Shown here piece after piece: positions 1 to 7,873 of a stretch of 46,007 nt of DNA. A model generated the notes under the pieces. That model saw only the letters and a program-made list of their open reading frames with translations. It was not told where the DNA came from and did no database searches. The DNA is from an uncultured Flavobacteriaceae bacterium (lineage in GTDB: Bacteria > Bacteroidota > Bacteroidia > Flavobacteriales > Flavobacteriaceae): assembly GCA_937936275.1 (NCBI GenBank), contig CALHCJ010000023.1, positions 1 through 46,007 on the forward strand. The letters run 5' to 3'. Made by a program: the position numbers and the translations under genes. Numbering within the stretch: position 1 is the stretch's first letter; each line of letters begins with the position of its first letter.

Positions 1-1
1 A

Positions 2-349
2 ATTTTTATCTATAATGCAGACTCGGGCATTCGCAATATGATTCTCGATAGTGCTCATAAAATTCTAAGTCCGAAAACATACCAATGCAGCCTTTGTGAT
101 ATGACCTATGGGACGTTTACAGAAAATGCAGCTTGGAGAAAGTTTCGAAAGGCGGCCGATGTGAACATGGAGTTTTTGCATAAAGATGAATTTGCGAAAG
201 CTTATAAATCTAAGTTTGGGAATAAATTTACCTTTCCGATTGTTTTAGCCGAAAGTAGCGATGGGCTTGATATTTTTATAAAAACGGAGGAGCTTGATGG
301 GTTAGAGAATTCAAAAGACCTTATGGCACTAATTCAAGAGCGGATCTGA
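2..349 (+). CDS. Uncharacterised CxxC-motif protein, 5' end cut by window edge
   Basis: The reading frame is open from the first bases of the window and the true start lies outside it. The first in-frame ATG is at 38, but the preceding codons read YNADSG, which looks like the conserved beginning of the protein rather than leader. Visible features are an SP-x-TY-x-C-x-LC segment (residues CSLC, about 30 codons in) and a mixed alpha/beta composition, with no signal peptide or membrane segment in view. I recall similar short (about 115-130 aa) proteins in flavobacteria with no assigned function; the paired cysteines could bind metal, but that is inference. It ends 86 bases before the four-helix-bundle gene, which has its own promoter-like box. 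Confidence 0.6.
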   Translation: MFIYNADSGIRNMILDSAHKILSPKTYQCSLCDMTYGTFTENAAWRKFRKAADVNMEFLHKDEFAKAYKSKFGNKFTFPIVLAESSDGLDIFIKTEELDGLENSKDLMALIQERI

Positions 350-411
350 AAAAAGATGGAAGCCGGGTGCATGATGTCTGGTGAAACATTAAATTTTGTA
401 GGAAAAGTCTT

Positions 412-419
412 TATATTTG
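412..419 (+). promoter_or_regulatory. Putative -7 promoter box (TATATTTG) for the four-helix-bundle gene
   Basis: Exact match to the Bacteroidota -7 consensus TAnnTTTG, 16 bases before the ATG at 436. The nearest upstream TTG (396-398) is spaced 13 bases, shorter than the usual 17-23, so the -33 element is uncertain. Confidence 0.45.
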
Positions 420-435
420 TCTCAAGCCGATAGAT

Positions 436-786
436 ATGAGTTTTAAATTTGAAAAGCTGAAAATTTGGCAAGAAGCCATGCTACTTGGTGAAGAAATGAA
501 TCTCTTAGTTGAGAATTTCCCAAAAAAAGAACTTTATAATCTGTCTTCTCAACTCAGAAGAGCCTCTGACTCCATTGCCTTAAATATTTCGGAAGGAAGT
601 ATTTTGCAATCACCACCTGAGTTTCGAAAGTTTATGGGTTATTCAATTCGTTCTTTGGCAGAAGTGATAACGTGTTTATATAAAGCAAAGAACAGAAAGT
701 ATTTGCAAGTAAAGGAATTCAAGCTATATTATGATTCTTCCTTTAAGTTGATGAATATGATGATAGCCTTTAGAAATAAGATTTAG
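436..786 (+). CDS. Four-helix-bundle protein (S23 / TIGR02436-like)
   Basis: The 116 aa product starts with the typical F-x-K-L-x-IWQ-x-A segment and contains the family core QLRRASDSIALNISEG (about residues 39-54), followed by FRKFMGYSIRSLAE. These proteins form a bundle of four antiparallel helices and pentamers. Relatives include the Avd accessory protein of diversity-generating retroelements and ORFs in intervening sequences of some 23S rRNA genes. Here it stands alone between unrelated genes, with no rRNA and no reverse transcriptase in the window, as is common in Bacteroidota. Its function is unknown; nucleic-acid binding is inferred from relatives. A TATATTTG box lies just upstream, so it is probably transcribed alone. 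It converges on engB, 28 bases away. Confidence 0.85.
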   Translation: MSFKFEKLKIWQEAMLLGEEMNLLVENFPKKELYNLSSQLRRASDSIALNISEGSILQSPPEFRKFMGYSIRSLAEVITCLYKAKNRKYLQVKEFKLYYDSSFKLMNMMIAFRNKI

Positions 787-814
787 TTTTTCATCCATCA
801 TCCATCACCAAAGA

Positions 815-1426
815 TCATCCCGCTTTAAAGAACTCCTCATTGATTAAATTAATAAAATTCAACACCTCATCGCGCCCTATTGCTTTTGACGAAGAGGTTA
901 CGAAATGTTGTGGAGCTTCTTCCCACATCGAATCGGTAAGAACTTTTAGATACTCCGAAACATTTTTTTCAATCACCTTGGGCTTTAGCTTGTCAGCTTT
1001 GGTAAAAATGATACAAAACGGAATCTCATTTTCACCCATCCATTGCATGAATTCTAAATCTATCTTTTGAGGTTCATGGCGAATGTCAACCAATACAAAA
1101 GAACACAGCAGTTGCTGTCGTTGTTGAAAATAGTTGGTAATGTATTTTTGAAAGGTGTTCTTATCTTTCTTTGAAACACGTGCATAACCATATCCAGGTA
1201 AATCGACTAAGAACCAATTATCATTGACTTTAAAGTGATTAATTAGTTGCGTTTTACCAGGTCTGCCTGAGGTTTTTGCTAAGTTTTTTCGGTCCATCAA
1301 CATATTGATCAACGAAGACTTACCTACGTTAGATCTTCCGATAAAAGCATATTCGGGTATGGGCTCAGAGGGACATTTCATCACATCTGAATTACTCATT
1401 ACAAAATGGGCAGATTTAATTTTCAA
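815..1426 (-). CDS. engB: Ribosome biogenesis GTPase EngB (YihA/YsxC)
   Basis: A 203 aa TrmE-Era-EngA-EngB family GTPase needed for assembly of the large ribosomal subunit. Visible GTPase motifs are G1 GRSNVGKSS (residues 30-38), the switch region GRPGKTQ (54-60), G3 DLPGYGYA (75-82) and G4 TKAD (142-145). The length matches the family (about 200 aa). The start codon is TTG: the N-terminus MKIKSAHFVMSN fits the family pattern, the next in-frame ATG (residue 10) would remove it, and there is no ATG upstream before the -7 box at 1450-1457. The gene is the only one in its unit; the hydrolase upstream is separated by 224 bases. Confidence 0.96.
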   Translation of the reverse strand: MKIKSAHFVMSNSDVMKCPSEPIPEYAFIGRSNVGKSSLINMLMDRKNLAKTSGRPGKTQLINHFKVNDNWFLVDLPGYGYARVSKKDKNTFQKYITNYFQQRQQLLCSFVLVDIRHEPQKIDLEFMQWMGENEIPFCIIFTKADKLKPKVIEKNVSEYLKVLTDSMWEEAPQHFVTSSSKAIGRDEVLNFINLINEEFFKAG

Positions 1427-1449
1427 GTGAATATGAATTTAAAGAAATA

Positions 1450-1457
1450 CAAATTTA
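1450..1457 (-). promoter_or_regulatory. Putative -7 promoter box (TAAATTTG) for engB
   Basis: Reads TAAATTTG on the minus strand, 23 bases before the TTG start of engB. This gives a leader of about 17 nt, as for most boxes in this window. No TTG at the right distance upstream. Confidence 0.5.
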
Positions 1458-1482
1458 TAAAAGGAATTCCATCTTTAGTACG

Positions 1483-1620
1483 TATCAACTGCGACAGGAT
1501 CTTGCTCGGCGTTCAGGTTTGAGGTTCAAAATAATATTCGATATTGGGTTCAAAGTTCAAAGTGAAGAATATCATTGAACGTTGAAGCTGACGCAAGACA
1601 GTATTGAACTTTTAACAACT
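1483..1620. repeat. Non-coding spacer rich in TTCAA/TTGAA words
   Basis: The 224-base spacer between engB and the hydrolase (1427-1650) has no convincing ORF. It carries several near copies of short words such as GTTCAAAGTTCAAAG (around 1550), ATTGAACGTTGAAG (around 1574) and ATTGAACTTT (around 1603). Partly inverted, these could fold or be remnants of a dispersed intergenic repeat of the kind common in flavobacteria. I cannot define unit borders. Confidence 0.3.
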
Positions 1621-1650
1621 TGCCTACCCGTACTGTAAACTGGCCACTTT

Positions 1651-2415
1651 TTAAAACCCTCTCTTTTGAAGCCAAGCATCTAAAACTTCGTTAAATTCTT
1701 TAGGATGTTCCATCATAGGGGCGTGTCCACATTTTTTCATCCAAAACAAATCAGAGTCCGGCAACAATTCGTGAAACAAGTCCGCAACATCAGGTGGAGT
1801 AACGTTGTCATTTTCTCCCCAAATAATACAGGTGGGAGTTTTCATGCTTGGCAAATCTTGCGCCATGTTATGACGTATTGCACTTTTAGCGATCGCAAGG
1901 GTTTTTACCAATTTTACTCTGTCATTTACGGTAGCAAAAACTTCATCAACAATTTCTTTGGTAGCTACAGCAGGGTCGTAAAATACATCTTGCGCTTTTT
2001 TCTTGATGAATTCATAATCACCTCGTTTCGGATACCCATCGCCCATCGCACTTTCATAAAGTCCAGAACTTCCGGTAATAACTAGGGCTTTCACTAGTTT
2101 TGGATACATTTTAGTATGTAATAGTCCGATATGGCCCCCTAAAGAGTTTCCTAAAAGAATGACATCTTTCAGTTCTTTATGTGCTATGAATTTTGCAACG
2201 TACTTCGCAAATTGCTTGACGTTGGTTTTCAACATAGGCATCTCATAAATCGGTAACTCAGGAATCAAAATCTTGTATCCCTTTTTTGGGAAGTAATCGG
2301 TAACACCTTGAAAGTTGCTCAAACCTCCCATAAGACCATGTAAGATGATCACAGGAGTTCCTTCGCCTACTTCAACATATTTGAATTTCCCTTCGGTTTT
2401 CAGTTCTTCTTTCAT
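1651..2415 (-). CDS. Alpha/beta-fold hydrolase
   Basis: The product is a 254 aa alpha/beta hydrolase. It has the oxyanion-side HGLMGG motif (residues 26-31), the nucleophile elbow G-N-S-L-G-G with Ser91, a likely acid Asp in WGENDNVTPP, and a C-terminal catalytic His in CGHAPMMEHP, so the triad looks complete. No signal peptide, so it is probably cytoplasmic; the substrate cannot be read from sequence (esterase, lipase or C-C hydrolase are possible). I chose the ATG at 2415. The longer frame begins with a TTG at 2442, but that TTG is the end of a TATATTTG -7 box (2440-2447) and so lies in the promoter. The gene is divergent from mraZ and shares its upstream region. Confidence 0.88.
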   Translation of the reverse strand: MKEELKTEGKFKYVEVGEGTPVIILHGLMGGLSNFQGVTDYFPKKGYKILIPELPIYEMPMLKTNVKQFAKYVAKFIAHKELKDVILLGNSLGGHIGLLHTKMYPKLVKALVITGSSGLYESAMGDGYPKRGDYEFIKKKAQDVFYDPAVATKEIVDEVFATVNDRVKLVKTLAIAKSAIRHNMAQDLPSMKTPTCIIWGENDNVTPPDVADLFHELLPDSDLFWMKKCGHAPMMEHPKEFNEVLDAWLQKRGF

Positions 2416-2439
2416 TAAAAATGCTTCTGTCGATGTTGG

Positions 2440-2447
2440 CAAATATA
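2440..2447 (-). promoter_or_regulatory. Putative -7 promoter box (TATATTTG) for the alpha/beta hydrolase
   Basis: TATATTTG on the minus strand, 24 bases before the ATG at 2415. It supports the short start for the hydrolase. It is divergent from the mraZ promoter about 190 bases away. No clear -33 TTG. Confidence 0.5.
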
Positions 2448-2598
2448 GACAATTCCACCTTATGTTATTTGAGGTCTAATAAGTTCAAAAAAAGGCATTT
2501 GAATTGTGAAAGTGATGATGAGCGAATCTGTTCGAAAGTACAGATTTGAGTTTCAAGTGGGGGAAATTGAACAAAAATTGATAAAATTATCAACAAAG

Positions 2599-2623
2599 TG
2601 GGTGAAAGTGGGTGAGTGTGGAA
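2599..2623 (+). promoter_or_regulatory. Putative MraZ operator: three TGGGT-like boxes at 10-base spacing
   Basis: TGGGT at 2599-2603, TGGGT at 2609-2613 and TGGAA at 2619-2623, each separated by 5 bases. In other bacteria MraZ binds TGGGN repeats separated by 5 bases upstream of its own gene, and this array has exactly that geometry. It sits directly in front of the -7 box at 2634-2641, covering the place where a -33 element would be, so MraZ binding there should block the dcw promoter. A further TGGGGG at 2558 lies about four helical turns upstream and may be an extra contact. Confidence 0.75.
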
Positions 2624-2633
2624 ATAATTTCTA

Positions 2634-2641
2634 TATATTTG
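2634..2641 (+). promoter_or_regulatory. Putative -7 promoter box (TATATTTG) for mraZ and the dcw cluster
   Basis: TATATTTG, 28 bases before the mraZ ATG, giving an expected leader of about 22 nt. No TTG occurs at the -33 position, where the MraZ-type boxes lie instead. Confidence 0.6.
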
Positions 2642-2669
2642 AGTTCTATATCTATATCTAAACGTTTTA

Positions 2670-3167
2670 ATGACTAATCTGATCGGTACATATGAGTGTA
2701 AAGCTGATGCCAAAGGTAGGGTAACTATACCTTCTGGGCTAAAAAATCAGTTGGCTCCTATGTTGAGTGCAGGTTTTGTGATCAAACATTCTACGTTTCG
2801 CGATTGTCTGCAGTTGCACCCTCGTAAAGAGTACAACGAAACAATGGAGAAAATCAAAAGCAAAGGTCGGTTCAATAGAAAATATGTGAAAGTATTACGA
2901 CAATTTGTTTCTGGCGCTCAACCAGTTACCATTGACGATAGTGGCCGTTTGCAGATTCCGAAAGACTTAGTTGCTTTTGCAGAAATTAAGAAAGAAGTTG
3001 TTTTGACTGCTCTCATTGATGTTATCGAGATATGGGACAAAACACGGTATAAGGCTGATATGGATGCAGGTGCTGAGGAGTATCCTGATTTGTTGGAAGA
3101 AGTGTTAGACGACAGACCAGAAAAGGATAAAGAGGCAGGCAAGGGAGACGACGATGAGTTATCATAA
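2670..3167 (+). CDS. mraZ: Transcriptional regulator MraZ
   Basis: The 165 aa protein has two SpoVT/AbrB-like half-domains, marked by the repeated motifs DAKGRVTIP (about residues 13-21) and DDSGRLQIP (about 89-97). MraZ is a ring-forming DNA-binding protein that represses its own dcw operon in bacteria studied so far. The C-terminus is an acidic, low-complexity tail (EEYPDLLEEVLDD, then KGDDDELS). It is the first gene of the cluster, has a matching triple TGGGN operator at 2599-2623, and overlaps rsmH by 14 bases. No Shine-Dalgarno sequence is seen before the ATG, as usual in this phylum. Confidence 0.95.
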   Translation: MTNLIGTYECKADAKGRVTIPSGLKNQLAPMLSAGFVIKHSTFRDCLQLHPRKEYNETMEKIKSKGRFNRKYVKVLRQFVSGAQPVTIDDSGRLQIPKDLVAFAEIKKEVVLTALIDVIEIWDKTRYKADMDAGAEEYPDLLEEVLDDRPEKDKEAGKGDDDELS

Positions 3168-4062
3168 TCCTGTTTTGTTGCAAGAGTCCGTCGACGGACT
3201 CAATATTAAAGAAAATGGAGTTTATGTGGATGTCACCTTCGGCGGCGGAGGTCATTCCAAAGAAATACTGAAAAGACTTGGTGCGGCAGGTAAGTTAATT
3301 GCCTTCGATCAAGATGAAGATGCTTTAGCGAATGAACTAGATGATGAGCGCTTCACTTTGATCAACGAGAATTTCAGATATATCAAGCAGTTTTTAAAGT
3401 TCTATGGCATTCGGAAAGTAGACGGAATTTTGGCTGATTTCGGCGTCTCATCACATCAGTTTGATAAAGCAGAACGCGGATTTTCAACGCGTTTTGATGC
3501 AGATTTAGATATGCGTATGAGTCAAAAAAACACCATCTCTGGGTATGAGGTCATCAATGATTATGACTTTGAGATGTTGAGAGATGTGTTGTTCAAATAC
3601 GGTGATCTTAGAAATGCAAATGCCTTGGCAAAAGCTATTGTCGATCATCGTGCAACGCTACCCATAAAAACCACGGCGCAACTCAAAGAGGTATTGCAGC
3701 GGTTTTTACCTCAGTCAAAAGAGCACAAAATTTTGGCTCAGATCTATCAAGCGGTACGCATAGAAGTGAACCAAGAGATTAAAGCTTTGGAGGAATTTTT
3801 GTTACAAACTGCTGATTTATTAGAGGAAGGTGGAAGACTGAGTGCTATTAGTTATCATTCTCTAGAAGATCGATTGGTCAAACGATTTATACGGGAAGGA
3901 CAGTTTGAAGGAGAGGCAGAAAAAGATTTTTACGGAAACATCAGTGTTCCATTTAAAAAGGTAGGAGGTTTAATTACGCCGTCTAGAGAAGAAGTGAAAT
4001 TGAATAATAGGGCGCGAAGTGCAAAATTGAGAATTGCCGAGCGAATAGAAAATAAAAAGTAA
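3154..4062 (+). CDS. rsmH: 16S rRNA (cytosine(1402)-N(4))-methyltransferase RsmH (MraW)
   Basis: SAM-dependent methyltransferase that N4-methylates C1402 in the decoding centre of 16S rRNA. The N-terminus HNPVLLQESVDGL and the SAM-binding motif DVTFGGGGHSKEIL (residues 26-39) are diagnostic. Further family blocks are GILADFGVSSHQ, the DMRM segment, and the C-terminal SYHSLEDRLVKRF and NNRARSAKLRIAER. At 302 aa it has the family's normal length. It overlaps mraZ by 14 bases, and its TAA overlaps the ATG of the next gene (TAATG), so translational coupling is likely. Confidence 0.97.
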   Translation: MSYHNPVLLQESVDGLNIKENGVYVDVTFGGGGHSKEILKRLGAAGKLIAFDQDEDALANELDDERFTLINENFRYIKQFLKFYGIRKVDGILADFGVSSHQFDKAERGFSTRFDADLDMRMSQKNTISGYEVINDYDFEMLRDVLFKYGDLRNANALAKAIVDHRATLPIKTTAQLKEVLQRFLPQSKEHKILAQIYQAVRIEVNQEIKALEEFLLQTADLLEEGGRLSAISYHSLEDRLVKRFIREGQFEGEAEKDFYGNISVPFKKVGGLITPSREEVKLNNRARSAKLRIAERIENKK

Positions 4063-4394
4063 TGGTAAAAAAAGGATTATTAGATCTGTTGAAAGGAAAG
4101 TTTTTGGTTAGCGATGACGCGCCTAAGAATTGGCTGTTCATCATTTTCGTTTCCTTTTTAGCTACGGTCATGATTGGCAGTTCGCATAGTGCTGATAAAA
4201 AGGTACATCAAATTGCGGCCTTGAACGAAGAGGTTAAAGAATTGCGAAGTGAGTTTGTTGATGTTCGTTCTGATGTCCAAAAATTAAAGTTAGAGTCAAA
4301 AATTACCGAAGTGCTTTCTGTTAAAGAACTGTATCCTTCAGAAGTGCCCCCAAAGAAAATTAAAGTAATGTCAAAAACCTTAGCAAGTAAATAA
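4062..4394 (+). CDS. ftsL: FtsL-like cell division protein
   Basis: A 110 aa single-pass membrane protein in the standard ftsL position between rsmH and ftsI. It has a short basic cytoplasmic N-terminus (about 22 residues), one membrane segment (WLFIIFVSFLATVMIG, about residues 24-39) and then a periplasmic heptad-type coiled coil (about 48-85) with leucines and valines at regular spacing. FtsL forms the FtsQ-FtsL-FtsB complex that activates septal FtsW-FtsI. Sequence similarity within this family is low, so topology and gene order carry the assignment. It starts one base into the rsmH stop and is followed directly by the GTG of ftsI. Confidence 0.85.
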   Translation: MVKKGLLDLLKGKFLVSDDAPKNWLFIIFVSFLATVMIGSSHSADKKVHQIAALNEEVKELRSEFVDVRSDVQKLKLESKITEVLSVKELYPSEVPPKKIKVMSKTLASK

Positions 4395-6401
4395 GTGGCA
4401 GTAACTGACAAGAATATATTGACCCGTTTGTATGTTGTGGCTGGTTGCCTCTTCCTTTTTGCTTGTGCTGTTTTATTTAAGCTCATTAGTATACAAATGG
4501 TAGATGGTGATAAGTATCGCGATCTTGCTGAAGAACGAACGTCTAAGATGTTCACCATTGCACCAAACCGCGGAAACCTTATTTCTGACGATGGTAGTTT
4601 GTTAGCGACCTCGGTATCGCGATACACGATTCGATTTGATGCAGTTACTGTAAAAGATGATGACTTTGAGGCTGAAGTGAAACCTCTTTCAGAAGAGCTC
4701 GCCGAGCTATTAGGCAAAACGTCATCCCATTATCAACAACTACTGCGCAAAGCCAAAGCCAATAAAAATCGGTATGCGCTCATCGCTCGAAATCTAGACT
4801 ATTCGGAATACATGGAAGTGAAGAAATTTCCATTGTTTAATAAAGGTCCGTATAAAGGCGGATTAATCATTGAGCAGAAAACAGTTCGCGAACATCCGTT
4901 GGGTAAGATTGCGGAACGTAGTGTAGGCTATGAGAATGTTGATGAAAATGGATATTACAGTGGTGTGGGTTTAGAACGTGCTTTCGGAGAATACTTAAGA
5001 GGTGTCGAAGGAAAACGTTTAAAGCAAAAAATCGCCAAGGGACAATGGAAGCCCATTGGTTGGGAAAATATTGTAGAGCCAAAAGATGGTTATGATTTGA
5101 TTTCAACGATTGATATTAATATACAAGATATCGCGCACCATGCTTTATTGGGTCAATTAGAAAAATATAAAGCAGATCACGGTACTGTGATTGTAATGGA
5201 GACGAAAACAGGAGAGGTTAAAGCGATTTCAAATCTTGGTAGAACTAAGGAAGGTAAATATTATGAGCGCTTAAACTATGCGATTGGCGAATCTCACGAA
5301 CCGGGTTCTGTGTTCAAATTGATGAGTATGGTTGCTGCTTTGGAAGACAAAGTTATTGATACCAGTACGGTAATCGATACCGAAAAGGGACGATGGAGAT
5401 TATATGATCGTACCGTTCGAGATTCTAAACATGGGGGTTACGGAAAGATTTCGGCGGCTAGAGCTTTTGAGGTTTCCTCCAATACCGCTTTCGCCAAAAT
5501 CATTCACAATGGCTACAAAGAAAAACCTTCTCGATTCGTAAATAGATTAGCGAGTATGAATATTCATGAAAAGATTGGTCTTCCTATCAAAGGGGAAGGT
5601 GAACCGGTCATTCGTTTTCCTGGCGACAAGGGTTGGTCAGGTATTTCTCTAGCTTGGATGTCTCACGGCTATGAAGTTTCAATGACTCCTTTGCAAACCC
5701 TCACATTTTATAATGCTATTGCCAATGATGGTGTGATGGTCAAGCCACGAATGATCAAAGAGGTGAAGGAATGGGACAAAACGATTCTAAAATTTGACAA
5801 AGAGATTATAAATCCTTCCGTCTGTTCTAAAGAAACTGCGCGCAAAGTACAGGCAATGATGAAGAATGTGGTTGAAAAGAAACATGGAACAGGACATAGA
5901 CTGTATTCGAAAAACTTTTCTATGGCAGGAAAGACGGGTACAGCACAAAAAAATTATGTGAGTAAAGATCCAGATAAGCTCAAGTACATCTCTACGTTCT
6001 CAGGATATTTTCCAGCGGATGATCCTAAGTATTCTTGCATTGTTGTTATTCATGAGCCCGATAAAAGTGTCGGCTACTATGGAGCCGATGTATCAGGGCC
6101 TGTTTTTAAATCTGTGGCTCAAAAGGTATATGCAACCTCCCCTTTGATAGATGAAGTAGATATGTTTCAAGATGCCTTTGAAACACTTGAAGATTCGTAC
6201 CAGAAATATTATGTAGAGGCTCAAAAGAAATATAATAAGGTACCGAATGTAAAAGGTATGAGCGGTATGGATGCGGTTTCTATTCTCGAAAATTTAGGTA
6301 TACAAGTCGAAGTAAGAGGTAATGGCAAAGTAAAAAAACAATCCGTATCTCACGGCACGGATCTTAAGAAAACAAAAAAAATTGTATTAGACCTGTCATG
6401 A
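4395..6401 (+). CDS. ftsI: Septal peptidoglycan transpeptidase FtsI (PBP3) with C-terminal PASTA domain
   Basis: Class B penicillin-binding protein, 668 aa, that crosslinks septal peptidoglycan. It has one N-terminal membrane segment (about 13-35), a dimerisation domain beginning near NRGNLISDDG, and the transpeptidase domain. The active-site motifs are complete: SVFK with catalytic Ser305, SSN at 361-363 and KTGT at 513-516. The last 60 residues, from KVPNVKGMSGMDAVSILENL, form a PASTA domain, which E. coli FtsI lacks but SpoVD-type and Bacteroidota proteins have. The start is GTG immediately after the ftsL stop; the N-terminus AVTDKNILTRLYVVAG fits the flavobacterial family. It overlaps murE by 4 bases (ATGA). 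Confidence 0.96.
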   Translation: MAVTDKNILTRLYVVAGCLFLFACAVLFKLISIQMVDGDKYRDLAEERTSKMFTIAPNRGNLISDDGSLLATSVSRYTIRFDAVTVKDDDFEAEVKPLSEELAELLGKTSSHYQQLLRKAKANKNRYALIARNLDYSEYMEVKKFPLFNKGPYKGGLIIEQKTVREHPLGKIAERSVGYENVDENGYYSGVGLERAFGEYLRGVEGKRLKQKIAKGQWKPIGWENIVEPKDGYDLISTIDINIQDIAHHALLGQLEKYKADHGTVIVMETKTGEVKAISNLGRTKEGKYYERLNYAIGESHEPGSVFKLMSMVAALEDKVIDTSTVIDTEKGRWRLYDRTVRDSKHGGYGKISAARAFEVSSNTAFAKIIHNGYKEKPSRFVNRLASMNIHEKIGLPIKGEGEPVIRFPGDKGWSGISLAWMSHGYEVSMTPLQTLTFYNAIANDGVMVKPRMIKEVKEWDKTILKFDKEIINPSVCSKETARKVQAMMKNVVEKKHGTGHRLYSKNFSMAGKTGTAQKNYVSKDPDKLKYISTFSGYFPADDPKYSCIVVIHEPDKSVGYYGADVSGPVFKSVAQKVYATSPLIDEVDMFQDAFETLEDSYQKYYVEAQKKYNKVPNVKGMSGMDAVSILENLGIQVEVRGNGKVKKQSVSHGTDLKKTKKIVLDLS

Positions 6402-7861
6402 AGTTGTTGAAAGACATATTATATGGAGTTAGCCTGCGCGCAGTTAGCGGGTCTACAAATGTGATGGTCAATACCGTGCAATTCGACTCGCGAAAAGTGG
6501 AAATGGACGATGTTTTCATTGCCGTGCGAGGTTTAATTACTGACGGTCATGAATATATTGAAAAAGCAATTAATTCAGGTGCAAAGGCGATCGTTTGCGA
6601 AGAGCTTCCAAAACAATTGATAAATGAAATTACCTATGTTCAGGTTGATAGCGGGAATAAGGCACTAGCCATAATGGCCTCGAATTTTTATGATAATCCA
6701 TCTAAAAATCTAAAACTCGTTGGTATAACAGGAACGAACGGAAAAACCACCGTAAGTAGTCTGTTATATCAATTATTCAAAAAAGCAGGATTCAAAGTAG
6801 GCTTGATTTCTACCATTAAAATTATGGTCGATAATAAGGAATATACAACCACCCATACAACTCCTGATTCCTTAACCATAAATAAACATCTGAGTTTAAT
6901 GAATGATGCTGGAGTTGAGTTTTGCTTTATGGAAGCTAGCTCTCACGGCATTCATCAAAAAAGAACAGAAGGTTTGATTTTCGAGGGTGCGATTTTTACA
7001 AACCTTTCACATGATCACTTAGATTACCACAACACCTTTGCAGAATATAGAGACATAAAAAAAGTGTTGTTTGATAATTTAAGCAAGAAGGCATTTGCCT
7101 TGACCAATATTGATGATAAGAATGGGTTGGTGATGCTTCAGAATACGAAGGCTAGAAAGGTTACTTATGCGCTAAAGTCATATGCTGATTATCGTGCTCA
7201 AATTTTAGAAAATCAGTTCGATGGTCAACTTTTAAAGATCAATGATAATGAGTTATGGTCGAAGTTAATAGGCCATTTCAATGCTTACAACATGTTGGCA
7301 ATTTATGCTACTGCAGATGTATTGGGTCTTGAAAAGTTAGAAATACTCAGATTACTAAGCGAATTGGAAAACGTCGATGGTCGCTTTCAATACTTTATAT
7401 CTAAAGAAAAAATAACAGCGATAGTTGATTATGCCCATACACCGGATGCGCTAAAAAATGTGCTTGAAACTATCAACACATTGAGAACTGGAAATGAAAA
7501 CGTCATCACCGTTGTGGGGTGTGGTGGCGATAGAGACAGATCTAAGCGCCCGGTTATGGGTCATATCGCTTCCGAAATGAGCAACAAGGCCATATTTACA
7601 TCGGATAATCCGCGATCGGAATCTCCCTCAATGATTATTGAAGAGATGGAAGGTGGTGTAGAGCCTCAAAATGTAAAAAAAATAGTATCCATAGAAAATA
7701 GAAAACAAGCCATTAAAACGGCTTGTCAATTAGCATCTGCAAATGATATCATTCTCGTTGCAGGTAAGGGTCATGAGACCTATCAAGAAACGAATGGAGA
7801 ACGAATTGATTTTGATGATTTTAAAATGGTCAAAGATTTTTTAAAAAGTCTAGAGAAATAG
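6398..7861 (+). CDS. murE: UDP-MurNAc-tripeptide synthetase MurE (meso-DAP type)
   Basis: Cytoplasmic ATP-dependent ligase, 487 aa, adding the third stem-peptide residue to UDP-MurNAc-L-Ala-D-Glu. The ATP loop is GITGTNGKTT (residues 109-118), followed by the Mur-ligase blocks EASSHGIHQKR, NLSHDHLDYH and VDYAHTPDAL. The specificity motif is DNPR at residues 403-406, the signature of enzymes that add meso-diaminopimelate rather than lysine; this is the expected peptidoglycan type for the phylum. It overlaps the ftsI stop by ATGA, and mraY follows 12 bases downstream. Confidence 0.96.
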   Translation: MKLLKDILYGVSLRAVSGSTNVMVNTVQFDSRKVEMDDVFIAVRGLITDGHEYIEKAINSGAKAIVCEELPKQLINEITYVQVDSGNKALAIMASNFYDNPSKNLKLVGITGTNGKTTVSSLLYQLFKKAGFKVGLISTIKIMVDNKEYTTTHTTPDSLTINKHLSLMNDAGVEFCFMEASSHGIHQKRTEGLIFEGAIFTNLSHDHLDYHNTFAEYRDIKKVLFDNLSKKAFALTNIDDKNGLVMLQNTKARKVTYALKSYADYRAQILENQFDGQLLKINDNELWSKLIGHFNAYNMLAIYATADVLGLEKLEILRLLSELENVDGRFQYFISKEKITAIVDYAHTPDALKNVLETINTLRTGNENVITVVGCGGDRDRSKRPVMGHIASEMSNKAIFTSDNPRSESPSMIIEEMEGGVEPQNVKKIVSIENRKQAIKTACQLASANDIILVAGKGHETYQETNGERIDFDDFKMVKDFLKSLEK

Positions 7862-7873
7862 TACAGAAAGAAA

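Noticed and set aside
436-786. Four-helix-bundle gene as part of a diversity-generating retroelement or an rRNA intervening sequence
   Set aside because: No reverse transcriptase, template/variable repeats or rRNA are present in the window; stand-alone copies are common in Bacteroidota.
2416-2442. Longer alpha/beta hydrolase starting at TTG 2442
   Set aside because: The TTG is the end of a TATATTTG promoter box and the extra nine residues look unconserved.
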